The position numbers and the translations under genes were made by a program. A DNA stretch of 6,193 bases, taken from assembly GCA_946887295.1 (NCBI GenBank), contig CAMPKP010000172.1, positions 1 through 6,193 on the forward strand, read 5' to 3'. Shown here piece by piece: positions 1-5,312 of this stretch (position 1 is its first letter; every line of letters starts with the position of its first letter). The notes beneath the pieces were generated by a model, which worked only from the letters and a program-made list of their open reading frames with translations, searched no databases and was not told the origin of the DNA. The DNA is from an uncultured Gemmatimonadota bacterium. GTDB lineage: Bacteria > Gemmatimonadota > Gemmatimonadetes > Gemmatimonadales > GWC2-71-9.

Positions 1-387
1 CCGCTGGCGGAGCTCGTCGAAGTAGGCGGCGTTCGGGCCAAGCGGGTCGATGCGCGCCAGCTTCGACGACGGCGGCAGCCCGACCAGCAGCACGATCAGC
101 GCCCCCACCAGCCCGGCCCCCTGCATCAGCACCAGCCAGAAGCTGAACCCGATCTCGCCTCCGCTCCCCCCGGTCCGCGCGAAGGTGAGCATCACGCCCG
201 AGAGCACCGCCAGCAGCGCCCCGGGCGCGATCAGCACCTTGTGCACCGCCGCCTGCGCCCGGACCACGGCACCCAGCCCGGCCCGATCCTCGCGCTTGGA
301 CGCGATGCCGGCCACCATGGCGGCCAGCGCACCGCCGATCCACAGAGTGAATCCGACGATGTGAAGGAAGACCCAGAGGCGGATCAA
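1..387 (-). CDS. Multi-pass membrane protein, DUF2269/CopD-like, 3' end beyond the window
   Basis: The first 129 codons of a membrane protein run off the left edge with no stop. A TTG at 387 is the most likely start. It overlaps the stop of the DUF2203 gene by 4 bases (TTGA), a typical translational-coupling junction, with a purine-rich GAGATG just upstream. An internal ATG at codon 24 lies inside the first membrane segment and is less likely. Three hydrophobic segments are visible: about residues 4-28 (containing LHIVGFTLWIGG), 51-69, and 82-104. A more polar tail with ARIDPLGPNAAYFDELRQR follows. The N-terminal His plus Trp-x-Gly-Gly pattern resembles DUF2269 and CopD-type small integral membrane proteins, whose substrates are mostly unknown. 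The family call is by eye and moderate. The presence of a real coding region is well supported by the amphipathic layout and the coupled start. Confidence 0.72.
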   Translation of the reverse strand, partial: MIRLWVFLHIVGFTLWIGGALAAMVAGIASKREDRAGLGAVVRAQAAVHKVLIAPGALLAVLSGVMLTFARTGGSGGEIGFSFWLVLMQGAGLVGALIVLLVGLPPSSKLARIDPLGPNAAYFDELRQR

Positions 388-809
388 GAGGACATCTCGG
401 ACAGGATCGCGCCGTCGATCGGCTGCCGTCCGGAGAACCCGGCTTCGATCTCGTGCCAATGGGTGATCCGCTCCTCGCCCAGCTTCCAGCAGAGGAAGAT
501 GGGGCGGTCTTCCCGGAGCGAGTAGAAGTCCACAAGGCCCGCGTCGAAGCCCTTGAAGACGCAGCCGACCGACTCCAGCTCCTGGAGATACCGGTTGATC
601 CTGTCGGCGTGGCGGGCGACGTCCTCGCGCGCGGCGAGCAGCTCCCCGGTCTCGCCCCAGTCGGCCCGGGCGCCGCCGGTCAGCAGCTCGAACCGGGACA
701 CCGCGGCGCGCCACGCGGGATACTCGAGGGTGAGGTCCTGCACGATGCGCCGCACCAGCGGCAGGGTGCGCTCGGCCTCGGCGAGGCTGAAGAGCTTGAA
801 GTCAGGCAT
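384..809 (-). CDS. DUF2203 family protein
   Basis: This is a soluble 141-residue protein of the DUF2203 family (COG4911), which has no established biochemical role. The N-terminal FSLAEAERTLPLVRRIVQDL (residues 7-26) is the family's opening helix. A central charged helical part follows. The conserved C-terminal half reads GLVDFYSLR (91-99), then FLCWKLGE (105-112) and HWHEIEAGFSGRQP (117-130), which are the family's hallmark strings. Length is normal for the family and the protein looks complete. The ATG at 809 has a G-rich ribosome-binding stretch (GGGGGGA) directly upstream. It overlaps the end of the CBS-domain gene by 8 bases, and the stop overlaps the next membrane-protein start by 4 bases, so the gene is embedded in an operon. 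Family membership is secure; function is not known. Confidence 0.9.
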   Translation of the reverse strand: MPDFKLFSLAEAERTLPLVRRIVQDLTLEYPAWRAAVSRFELLTGGARADWGETGELLAAREDVARHADRINRYLQELESVGCVFKGFDAGLVDFYSLREDRPIFLCWKLGEERITHWHEIEAGFSGRQPIDGAILSEMSS

Positions 810-1218
810 GGTCCCCCCACACGATCTCGATTCCAGGCACCTGCTCGGGGTGGCTGATGAAGCCTACTACTTTCCGCTCCCCGTTCACCACCGTAATGGT
901 GGGCCGAAGGTGCGACTCGTTGGGATCGAGATCCATCCGGATCCGGAATCCCTCCAGCTCCTGGTCCGGCCCCACCACCGGGGAATTGGTCCGCATGAGC
1001 GTGTCGGCCCTGGTGTGCCAGGGATGTTTCCCCTCTGCGAGACAGCGGGTGACCAGGTCGCGGTCGCTCAGGGTGCCGAGAAAGCGGCGGGTGCGGTGAT
1101 CGTCCACCACCGGCACCACCGAGATGTTGCGGGTCTTGAGCATGATGGCCACTTCGCTGGCCATCGCGCCGGCGACCGCCACGTGCGGATCGGGTACCAT
1201 CGCGTCCGAAGCTTTCAT
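802..1218 (-). CDS. Small CBS-domain protein
   Basis: A stand-alone CBS-domain (Bateman-type) protein of 138 residues. Such modules usually bind adenine nucleotides (AMP, ATP, SAM) and act as energy or ligand sensors. The first CBS unit (about residues 5-60) is typical: MKASDAMVPDP, a long helix, then SVVPVVDD and GTLSDRDLVTRCL, with the T/S-x-x-D ribose-contacting pattern at 49-52. The second unit (about 72-125, from TLMRTNSPVVGPDQEL to KVVGFISHPEQ) is divergent and lacks the equivalent Asp. The frame is open back to 1290, but that would overlap the patatin gene. An ATG at 1218 fits the family's start. A TTG three codons earlier (1227) lies 4 bases after AAGGGG and is a real alternative. The stop overlaps the DUF2203 start by 8 bases. 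The partner enzyme or ligand cannot be told from the sequence. Confidence 0.87.
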   Translation of the reverse strand: MKASDAMVPDPHVAVAGAMASEVAIMLKTRNISVVPVVDDHRTRRFLGTLSDRDLVTRCLAEGKHPWHTRADTLMRTNSPVVGPDQELEGFRIRMDLDPNESHLRPTITVVNGERKVVGFISHPEQVPGIEIVWGDHA

Positions 1219-1249
1219 CTGGCTCAATTTGCCCCTTGAGTGATGCGGG

Positions 1250-2140
1250 TCAAGGCCGCCCGGCGGCCGCGAGTGCGTCGCGTGTCGCACGATAGCCTTC
1301 CTGGGCGTACCGCCGGACGAGATCCACGCGGAAAGTGGCGTCCCGCTCGATCCGGGGCCGCACGTAGACCAGCGGCGGCCTCCCGGGGTCAGCGCGCCAG
1401 AGCGCGAGCTGCGCCGCGGTGGCGTTGGCCATGAGGGCGCCGACGGCGTCGTCGTGAGCCCGGACGACTGGCGGCGCGCCGCCCATTGTCATCCTGAGCG
1501 GAGCGAAGGAGCGGAGCGACGCCTTGGCTCCTTCGCTCCGCCCAGGATGACATTGCTCCACATCGAACCCGGGCCCGACGTCCACCGCCACCACCCTCTC
1601 CCCCGCGAGTCGGGCGGCGACGTCGAGCGGCAGCGGCCCCCGCAGCCCTCCGTCGCCGCAGCGCCGGCCCGCCAGCTTCACCGCCGGGAAGTAGACCGGA
1701 AGCGCGCAGCTCGCGCACAGGACGTCCACCAGCGGCGCGTCGTCACCCCCCTCCCCGAATAGCAGCAGCTCGCCGGTGTCGAGGTCCACGACGCTCACGG
1801 TGACCGGCACGGAGAGATCGGCGAACCGCCGCGCGGACACGATCTGCTCCACCGCCCGGCGGAACGGCGCCGCCCGGAGCAGCGAGCGGGCGAAGAGGCC
1901 GAGCACCGGCGCGATCAGGTCCCGCGAGACGCCCGCCCTCCCGACCTGGGCGAGGCGGCCGAGCAGCACCTCGCGGTCGGCCCCGCCCGCCAGGGCGGCG
2001 GCGACCACCGCACCCATCGATGTCGCGACGTACCGCACCGGGGTCCATCCCGCCTCTTCGACCGCCCGCGCGGCCCCGATGTGCGCGGCCGTCTTGGCCC
2101 CGCCGCCGCTCAGCACGAGGGTGATCCCCGCCGAAGGCAC
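1250..2140 (-). CDS. Patatin-like phospholipase (RssA-type) with an in-frame repeat insertion
   Basis: A 296-residue member of the bacterial patatin family (COG1752), Ser-Asp dyad lipid acyl hydrolases. The oxyanion-hole glycines are LSGGGAK at 10-16. The nucleophile elbow is ATSMGA at 39-44 with Ser41. The dyad Asp is Asp163 in DGG at 163-165, followed by PLPLDVAARLAG and VVAVDVG. Two positions differ from the usual pattern: the elbow begins with Ala instead of Gly (usual G-x-S-x-G), and Thr17 replaces the usual Gly after the Lys. Residues 197-218 (CHPGRSEGAKASLRSFAPLRMT) are the translation of a palindromic genomic repeat and not part of the family fold. They sit in a loop after the VDVGPGFD strand. 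There is no signal peptide, so it is probably cytoplasmic or membrane-associated. The GTG start shares one base with the thioesterase stop (TAGTG). Substrate is unknown. The insertion may or may not impair activity. Confidence 0.88.
   Translation of the reverse strand: MPSAGITLVLSGGGAKTAAHIGAARAVEEAGWTPVRYVATSMGAVVAAALAGGADREVLLGRLAQVGRAGVSRDLIAPVLGLFARSLLRAAPFRRAVEQIVSARRFADLSVPVTVSVVDLDTGELLLFGEGGDDAPLVDVLCASCALPVYFPAVKLAGRRCGDGGLRGPLPLDVAARLAGERVVAVDVGPGFDVEQCHPGRSEGAKASLRSFAPLRMTMGGAPPVVRAHDDAVGALMANATAAQLALWRADPGRPPLVYVRPRIERDATFRVDLVRRYAQEGYRATRDALAAAGRP
1487..1552. repeat. 66-base interspersed palindromic repeat inside the patatin gene
   Basis: Two 26-base inverted arms (1487-1512 and 1527-1552) match at 25 of 26 positions and flank a 14-base spacer. 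The element begins TGTCATCCTGAGCGGAGC and ends with its complement, GCGGAGCGAAGGAGC being the inner part of the arm. It can fold into a long hairpin in DNA or RNA. Its length is exactly 22 codons, so it keeps the patatin reading frame and encodes residues 197-218. The sequence is of the widespread interspersed type whose accidental translation gives CHPERSEGA-like peptides in GC-rich environmental genomes. How it moves is unknown; I see no open reading frame in it. Confidence 0.92.
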
Positions 2141-2601
2141 TAGCGCTGCCGTCCGCGCCGATGCTCCTCCGCCCTCGCGTAGCGCACCCGCTCCTCGTCG
2201 GTCTCCGGAATCAGCCTCGGCACCCGCACCGGCCTGCCGTCGTCGTCGACCGCGACGAAGACGACGTGCGCCGTATGCGTGTGACTCCGCTCGCCGGTGC
2301 TCACCTTCTCCGCGTACACGTCCACCGTGATGTCCATGGACGAGTTGCCCACGAAGTCCACCGTGGCGATGCAGGTGACCAGCGCCCCTACCGGAATCCG
2401 CTCCTTGAAGTCCACCCGGTCGATCCGGGCGGTGACCGCCGGCCCGCCCGCATGCCTGATCGCCGCCACCGCCGCCGCCTGGTCCACCAGCGCCATCAGC
2501 TCACCGCCGAACAGGTCTCCCCGCACGTTCTGCATGTGCGGCATGACGAAGGTGGTGATGGTTCCGGTCGAGTGGGACATGGGCCGGGAATCGGACGTCA
2601 C
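2140..2601 (-). CDS. Acyl-CoA thioesterase, single hotdog domain (YciA/BACH-like)
   Basis: Hydrolyses acyl-CoA to free fatty acid and CoA in the cytoplasm. The one hotdog domain shows the family pattern: FVMPHMQNVRGDLFGGELM (residues 18-36), where Asn25 and the FGG turn begin the central helix, and LVDQAAAVAA with Asp40, the likely catalytic acid. The strands DFKERIPVGALVTCIATV, TVDVYAEKV and HTAHVVFVAVDDDGRPVRVPRLIP follow, and the tail is basic. Length is normal for single-domain members. Start choice: the frame is open to a GTG at 2676, but its first 25 residues look unconserved. The GTG at 2601 follows GAGG at a 5-base spacing and gives MTSDSRPMSHSTG; an ATG at 2580 is also possible. The stop shares a base with the patatin start. 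A thioesterase next to a lipid hydrolase suggests acyl-chain turnover, but that is inference; chain-length preference is unknown. Confidence 0.88.
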   Translation of the reverse strand: MTSDSRPMSHSTGTITTFVMPHMQNVRGDLFGGELMALVDQAAAVAAIRHAGGPAVTARIDRVDFKERIPVGALVTCIATVDFVGNSSMDITVDVYAEKVSTGERSHTHTAHVVFVAVDDDGRPVRVPRLIPETDEERVRYARAEEHRRGRQR

Positions 2602-2677
2602 TGGGACCTCGTCGGCGAGCGATGGAGTCGGTCGACTCGGGCGCAGGCGCCGCGGTCCCGAGATGAGTGCCTTCACC

Positions 2678-2703
2678 TGTCACCCTGAGCGCAGCGAAGG
2701 GGC
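2678..2703. repeat. Single arm (half copy) of the interspersed palindromic repeat
   Basis: These 26 bases (starting TGTCACCCTGAGCGCAGC) match the left arm of the repeat at 1487-1512 at 23 of 26 positions, over exactly the arm length, with no second arm next to it. It fills most of the 39 bases between the nadE stop and the longest possible thioesterase start. No hairpin of terminator strength is formed here, so nadE and the thioesterase gene may still be co-transcribed. Confidence 0.82.
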
Positions 2704-2715
2704 CGGAGCCGCGTC

Positions 2716-4515
2716 CTAGTAATCGACCGGACGCAGGTAGTACTCCCCGATGGCGGTCGCGCTGAGCATGGCGACCGTCGGGAGGCGGCGCTTCCAGTGG
2801 GTCGAATCGAGGCGCCGTCGCACCAGGGCGATCTCCTCCGGGGTGTAGCCGAGCGGCACGATCTCGGCGTTCCGGTAGCCGAGCAGGATCCAGTGGAGGA
2901 TGGCATCGGCCCGGGGGTAGGAGATGCCGAAGTCGCCCTCGTCGGTCTGGCCCTGGATCAGGTCGGCGCTGGCGGGCTTGGACACGATCACGTCCGGCAC
3001 CCCCAGGTGACGTGCGAGGGCCCAGACCTGGGTCTTGAAGAGATCGCCGATCGGATTGACCGGCGGTGAATCGTCGGCGTGCCAGGTGAAGTAGCCCAGG
3101 AGCCGCTCGGTCTTGTTGCCGGTGCCGAGCGGGAGGGCCCGCTGTGCGGCGGAAATGTCGAAGAGGGTGATCATGCGGGCGCGAGCCATGATGTTGCCGA
3201 GGCGGCCCGGCTCGGGGACATCGCCGATCGCGGAGGCGAGGCCATCCACCGCGCCGCTGATGTCCACCGTCCTGCTCTCGATGCCCAGGGCGTCGATCAC
3301 CAGCTGGGCGTGCTCCAGGCTCTCGGGGCTGGAGGTGCGATACGGCATCCGCACGCCGATGACGCTCCCGGGACCGAGCGCTTCCGCGGCGAGCATCGCC
3401 ACCAGCGAGCTGTCCACGCCACCCGAAAGCCCGATCACCACCTTCTCGAACCCCCGCCGGCGCTGCACCTCATCGCGCAGGAACTCGACCAGCCAGCGGC
3501 GGGTGAGCTCGGGGTCGATCGCCAGGGGGTCCGTGAGGGGCCGGAAGGGCGGAACGGCCGAGCGGCGGGGCTCAGTCGGCCGCGCCGCGGGACTCTTCCG
3601 CCGGTCCGCCGGTCCGCCGTCCCGACCCTTGTCCCGCCTTGCCGCATGCAGCGAGCCGAGCAGGTGCGGCAGCCGCATCTCGAGATCCGCCAGCAGTGGT
3701 AGGTCGGCCCTGGCTCGGGTGATCTCCTCGAAGTCCAGCGTCGCCGGGATCAGAGCCTCCTCGAAGATCGGCCCCTGCACCGCCAGGTCGCCGCGCGGCG
3801 TCGCGACCAGGGAGCCGCCGGGAAACGCCTTGCCGCCCTCGAACCCCACCAGCTGCGCCAGCGCGACGTAGACGCCGTGCTCCCCGGCAACGTCCTGGAC
3901 GATGCGGCTCCAGCGGCTGAGGCTGGTCGGGCGGCCTGCTCCGCCGTCGTCACCCGGCGCCGCCCCGCGTGCGGGACTCGCGCTCGGCACGATGATGAGC
4001 TGCGCGCCGTCGAGCGCCGCGAGCATCGGAGTGAACGAGTGCCAGACGTCCTCGCAGATCAGGATCGCGGCGCGTCCCCACACCGTGTCGAAGGCCTGCA
4101 CGCTTCGGCCCGCCTCGACGAACCGCTCCTCGTCGAAGACGCCATAGGTGGGGAGAAAAACCTTGCGGTGGACATGGCGGACCCCCGCGTCGGCACCGCC
4201 GAGCCTGGCGTAGATCGCCGAGTTGTAGAGCCGGTTCTGATGAACCTCGTAGAAGCCAAGGGCGACGTCGAACGGCGGGGCTTTGGCGTCGCCGTGCTGG
4301 CGGGAGAGGTCGTCGAAGAGCCGGTCGGCGGAAACGGCGAGGTCGCGGACTCCGCCCTCGAGAAAGTAGCCGGTGAGCGCCGTCTCCGGTGCCACCATCA
4401 AGTCGGGTGGCTCGGCCCAGCCGCCGGCCTCCCGAAAGAGAGCCCCGAGTCGGCAGAGGTTCTCCTCGTAGGCGCCCTTGTGGGGCCGCAGCTGGGCGAT
4501 GGCGAGGCGGAGCAC
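2716..4515 (-). CDS. nadE: Glutamine-dependent NAD+ synthetase (nitrilase domain fused to NAD synthase domain)
   Basis: Makes NAD+ from deamido-NAD+, ATP and glutamine-derived ammonia, the last step of NAD biosynthesis, in the cytoplasm. Residues 1-290 form a carbon-nitrogen hydrolase (glutaminase) domain with the full Glu-Lys-Cys triad: Glu44 in APETALTGY, Lys118 in HRKVFLPTYGVFDE and Cys154 in LICEDVWHS. Residues about 330-599 form the synthetase domain: the PP-loop IGLSGGVDSS (361-370), NIMARARM (441-448), GTGNKTERLLGYFTWHADD (464-482), PIGDLFKTQVWALA, and KPASADLIQGQTDEGDFGISY (513-533). The 599-residue length suits fused NadE. Residues 296-324 are a basic Pro/Arg linker encoded by a GC-rich inverted repeat. 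The GTG start at 4515 gives MLRLAIAQLRPHKG, right for the family. There is no Shine-Dalgarno sequence, and a -10-like element lies 6 bases upstream, suggesting a leaderless message. It is first in the minus-strand operon and divergent from crcB. Confidence 0.96.
   Translation of the reverse strand: MLRLAIAQLRPHKGAYEENLCRLGALFREAGGWAEPPDLMVAPETALTGYFLEGGVRDLAVSADRLFDDLSRQHGDAKAPPFDVALGFYEVHQNRLYNSAIYARLGGADAGVRHVHRKVFLPTYGVFDEERFVEAGRSVQAFDTVWGRAAILICEDVWHSFTPMLAALDGAQLIIVPSASPARGAAPGDDGGAGRPTSLSRWSRIVQDVAGEHGVYVALAQLVGFEGGKAFPGGSLVATPRGDLAVQGPIFEEALIPATLDFEEITRARADLPLLADLEMRLPHLLGSLHAARRDKGRDGGPADRRKSPAARPTEPRRSAVPPFRPLTDPLAIDPELTRRWLVEFLRDEVQRRRGFEKVVIGLSGGVDSSLVAMLAAEALGPGSVIGVRMPYRTSSPESLEHAQLVIDALGIESRTVDISGAVDGLASAIGDVPEPGRLGNIMARARMITLFDISAAQRALPLGTGNKTERLLGYFTWHADDSPPVNPIGDLFKTQVWALARHLGVPDVIVSKPASADLIQGQTDEGDFGISYPRADAILHWILLGYRNAEIVPLGYTPEEIALVRRRLDSTHWKRRLPTVAMLSATAIGEYYLRPVDY
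3545..3630. repeat. GC-rich imperfect inverted repeat in the nadE inter-domain linker
   Basis: The left arm at 3545-3568 (AAGGGCGGAACGGCCGAGCG, then GCGG) and the reverse complement of the right arm at 3606-3630 agree at 21 of 24 aligned positions with one 1-base gap. The spacer is 37 bases. The right arm contains the repeated unit CCGCCGGTCCG. It encodes residues 296-324 of NadE, a Pro/Arg/Lys-rich stretch exactly between the glutaminase and synthetase domains. It is unrelated in sequence to the repeat at 1487-1552. It looks like a second family of interspersed palindrome that has been tolerated in a linker; biased base composition alone is the alternative. Confidence 0.6.
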
Positions 4516-4521
4516 GCGGGA

Positions 4522-4531
4522 AATGTATACT
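4522..4531. promoter_or_regulatory. Overlapping divergent -10 elements for nadE and crcB
   Basis: In the 23 bases between the nadE GTG (4515) and the crcB ATG (4539), the AT-rich core is centred on the palindrome GTATAC (4525-4530). On the plus strand TATACT (4526-4531) lies 7 bases before the crcB ATG. On the minus strand TACATT (4527-4522) lies 6 bases before the nadE GTG. Both fit the TANNNT pattern of leaderless bacterial genes, and neither start has a purine-rich ribosome-binding site. No convincing -35 hexamer is visible on either side. Any -35 contact or operator would fall inside the opposite gene's coding sequence. Confidence 0.6.
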
Positions 4532-4538
4532 TTACCGC

Positions 4539-4928
4539 ATGCTCTGGTACATTGCCGCCGGCAGCGCGCTGGGCGGAGTCGGCCGCTACCTCGTAGGCGG
4601 CCTGGTGCAGAGACTGCTCGACACCACGTTTCCGGCGGGCACCCTGCTGGTCAACCTCACGGGGTCGTTCCTGCTGGGACTCTTCCTCCGTTACGCGCTC
4701 GAGACGCCCACTCTCACGCCCGAGCTCCGGGCGTTCCTCACCATCGGGTTCTGCGGCGGATACACCACCTTCTCGACCTTCAGCTACGAGACCGTCGCGC
4801 TGCTGGAGGACGGCGAGTGGACCCGGGCCGGGCTCTACGCGGCGCTCAGCGTGGTGCTCGCGCTCGGCGCCACCCTCGTCGGCCTCCTGGTCGCACGCGG
4901 CGTCATCGTCCTGCGGGAGAGCATGTAG
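4539..4928 (+). CDS. crcB: Fluoride ion channel CrcB/Fluc
   Basis: A 129-residue inner-membrane protein of the Fluc/CrcB family. These assemble as antiparallel dimers and export toxic fluoride from the cytoplasm. Four membrane segments are visible, about residues 3-23, 34-55, 65-88 and 97-121. Family signatures are present: GGVGRY (12-17), GTLLVNLTGSFLLG (34-47) with the pore Asn39, and GFCGGYTTFSTFSYE (70-84), which holds the central Na+-binding turn and the phenylalanines that line the pore (Phe78, Phe81). Length is standard, and no second fused copy is present, so it should act as a homodimer. The ATG at 4539 is fixed by MLWYIAAGSALGG; the frame is open further upstream, but that part overlaps nadE and is not conserved. 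No Shine-Dalgarno is seen. It is followed after 3 bases by the DUF190 gene. Confidence 0.96.
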   Translation: MLWYIAAGSALGGVGRYLVGGLVQRLLDTTFPAGTLLVNLTGSFLLGLFLRYALETPTLTPELRAFLTIGFCGGYTTFSTFSYETVALLEDGEWTRAGLYAALSVVLALGATLVGLLVARGVIVLRESM

Positions 4929-4931
4929 CGC

Positions 4932-5297
4932 ATGAGCGGCCTGGCGGGCGAGCGCACCCTCATGCGCATCCACATCGGCGAGCGCGACAAGCTCGACGGT
5001 AAGCCGCTCTACGAAGCCATCGTGCTCCTGCTGCGGCAACGCGGATTCGCCGGAGCCACGGTGTTCCGGGGCATCATGGGATTCGGGGCGAGCGCGGGGA
5101 TTCACACCGAGAAGGTGCTCCGGCTCTCCCTCGACTTGCCCATCGTCGTGGAGTGCGTCGAGACGGAGGAGAAGATCCAGGCGGTTCTCCCGGAGCTCGA
5201 CCGGATGATCGGCGGCGGGCTGATCACGCTGGAGCGAGCCCGGGTGATCGTATACCGGCCGGAAGGCTCAGGCCGTGATGTGACCGGCCTGCGCTGA
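4932..5297 (+). CDS. DUF190 PII-like protein paired with CrcB
   Basis: A 121-residue cytoplasmic protein of the DUF190 family (COG1993), which has a PII-like ferredoxin fold and is often encoded next to crcB. Typical strings are MRIHIGERDKLDGKPLYEAI (residues 11-30), RGFAGATVFRGIMGFGASAG (37-56) and LDLPIVVECVETEEKI (68-82), followed by GGGLITLERARVIVY (94-108). Members probably sense a small ligand or modulate the neighbouring channel, but the ligand is not established. Start choice: the ATG at 4932 lies 3 bases after the crcB stop, with GGGAGAG inside the end of crcB as the likely ribosome-binding site. An ATG at codon 11 is an alternative, because conservation begins there. Translation is likely coupled to crcB. 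Confidence 0.92.
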   Translation: MSGLAGERTLMRIHIGERDKLDGKPLYEAIVLLLRQRGFAGATVFRGIMGFGASAGIHTEKVLRLSLDLPIVVECVETEEKIQAVLPELDRMIGGGLITLERARVIVYRPEGSGRDVTGLR

Positions 5298-5303
5298 TAT
5301 ATT
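5296..5303 (+). promoter_or_regulatory. Close -10 element for the phosphatase-like gene
   Basis: TATATT at 5298-5303 is preceded by TG at 5295-5296 with one intervening base, an extended -10 pattern (TGnTATATT). Only 9 bases separate it from the ATG at 5313, and no Shine-Dalgarno lies between. This resembles the nadE/crcB arrangement and suggests the phosphatase gene is also transcribed without a leader or with a very short one. The TG overlaps the TGA stop of the DUF190 gene. No clear -35 is visible. Confidence 0.5.
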
Positions 5304-5312
5304 GCGCCGACC

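Noticed and set aside
50..525. Plus-strand open frames at the left edge
   Set aside because: They are Ser/Pro/Thr-rich or Asp/Arg-rich shadows opposite a clear membrane-protein frame that is coupled to the DUF2203 stop.
553..1239. Long plus-strand open frame across the DUF2203 and CBS genes
   Set aside because: It is antisense to two recognisable genes, has a composition typical of GC-rich shadow frames and shows no family motif.
1484..1555. CATTG direct repeat at both edges of the 66-base palindrome as a target-site duplication
   Set aside because: The copies are 67 bases apart and overlap the element ends. A simple insertion with that duplication would add 67 bases and break the frame, yet the frame is intact.
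2602..2676. Thioesterase start at the far-upstream GTG (2676)
   Set aside because: The extra 25 residues are Arg/Pro-rich and unlike the family, and no ribosome-binding site stands before it. The GTG at 2601 has GAGG at good spacing. Not fully excluded.
2161..2688. Plus-strand open frame opposite the thioesterase gene
   Set aside because: His/Arg/Val-rich shadow of the hotdog gene, with no recognisable domain; the minus strand carries the conserved motifs.
4516..4538. Fluoride (crcB-motif) riboswitch before crcB
   Set aside because: Only 23 bases lie between the divergent start codons, too few for the aptamer, and no pseudoknot-like pattern is seen in the flanking coding sequence.
3079..4596. 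Several long plus-strand open frames opposite nadE
   Set aside because: NadE motifs, including both active sites, are complete on the minus strand. The opposite frames are composition artefacts.
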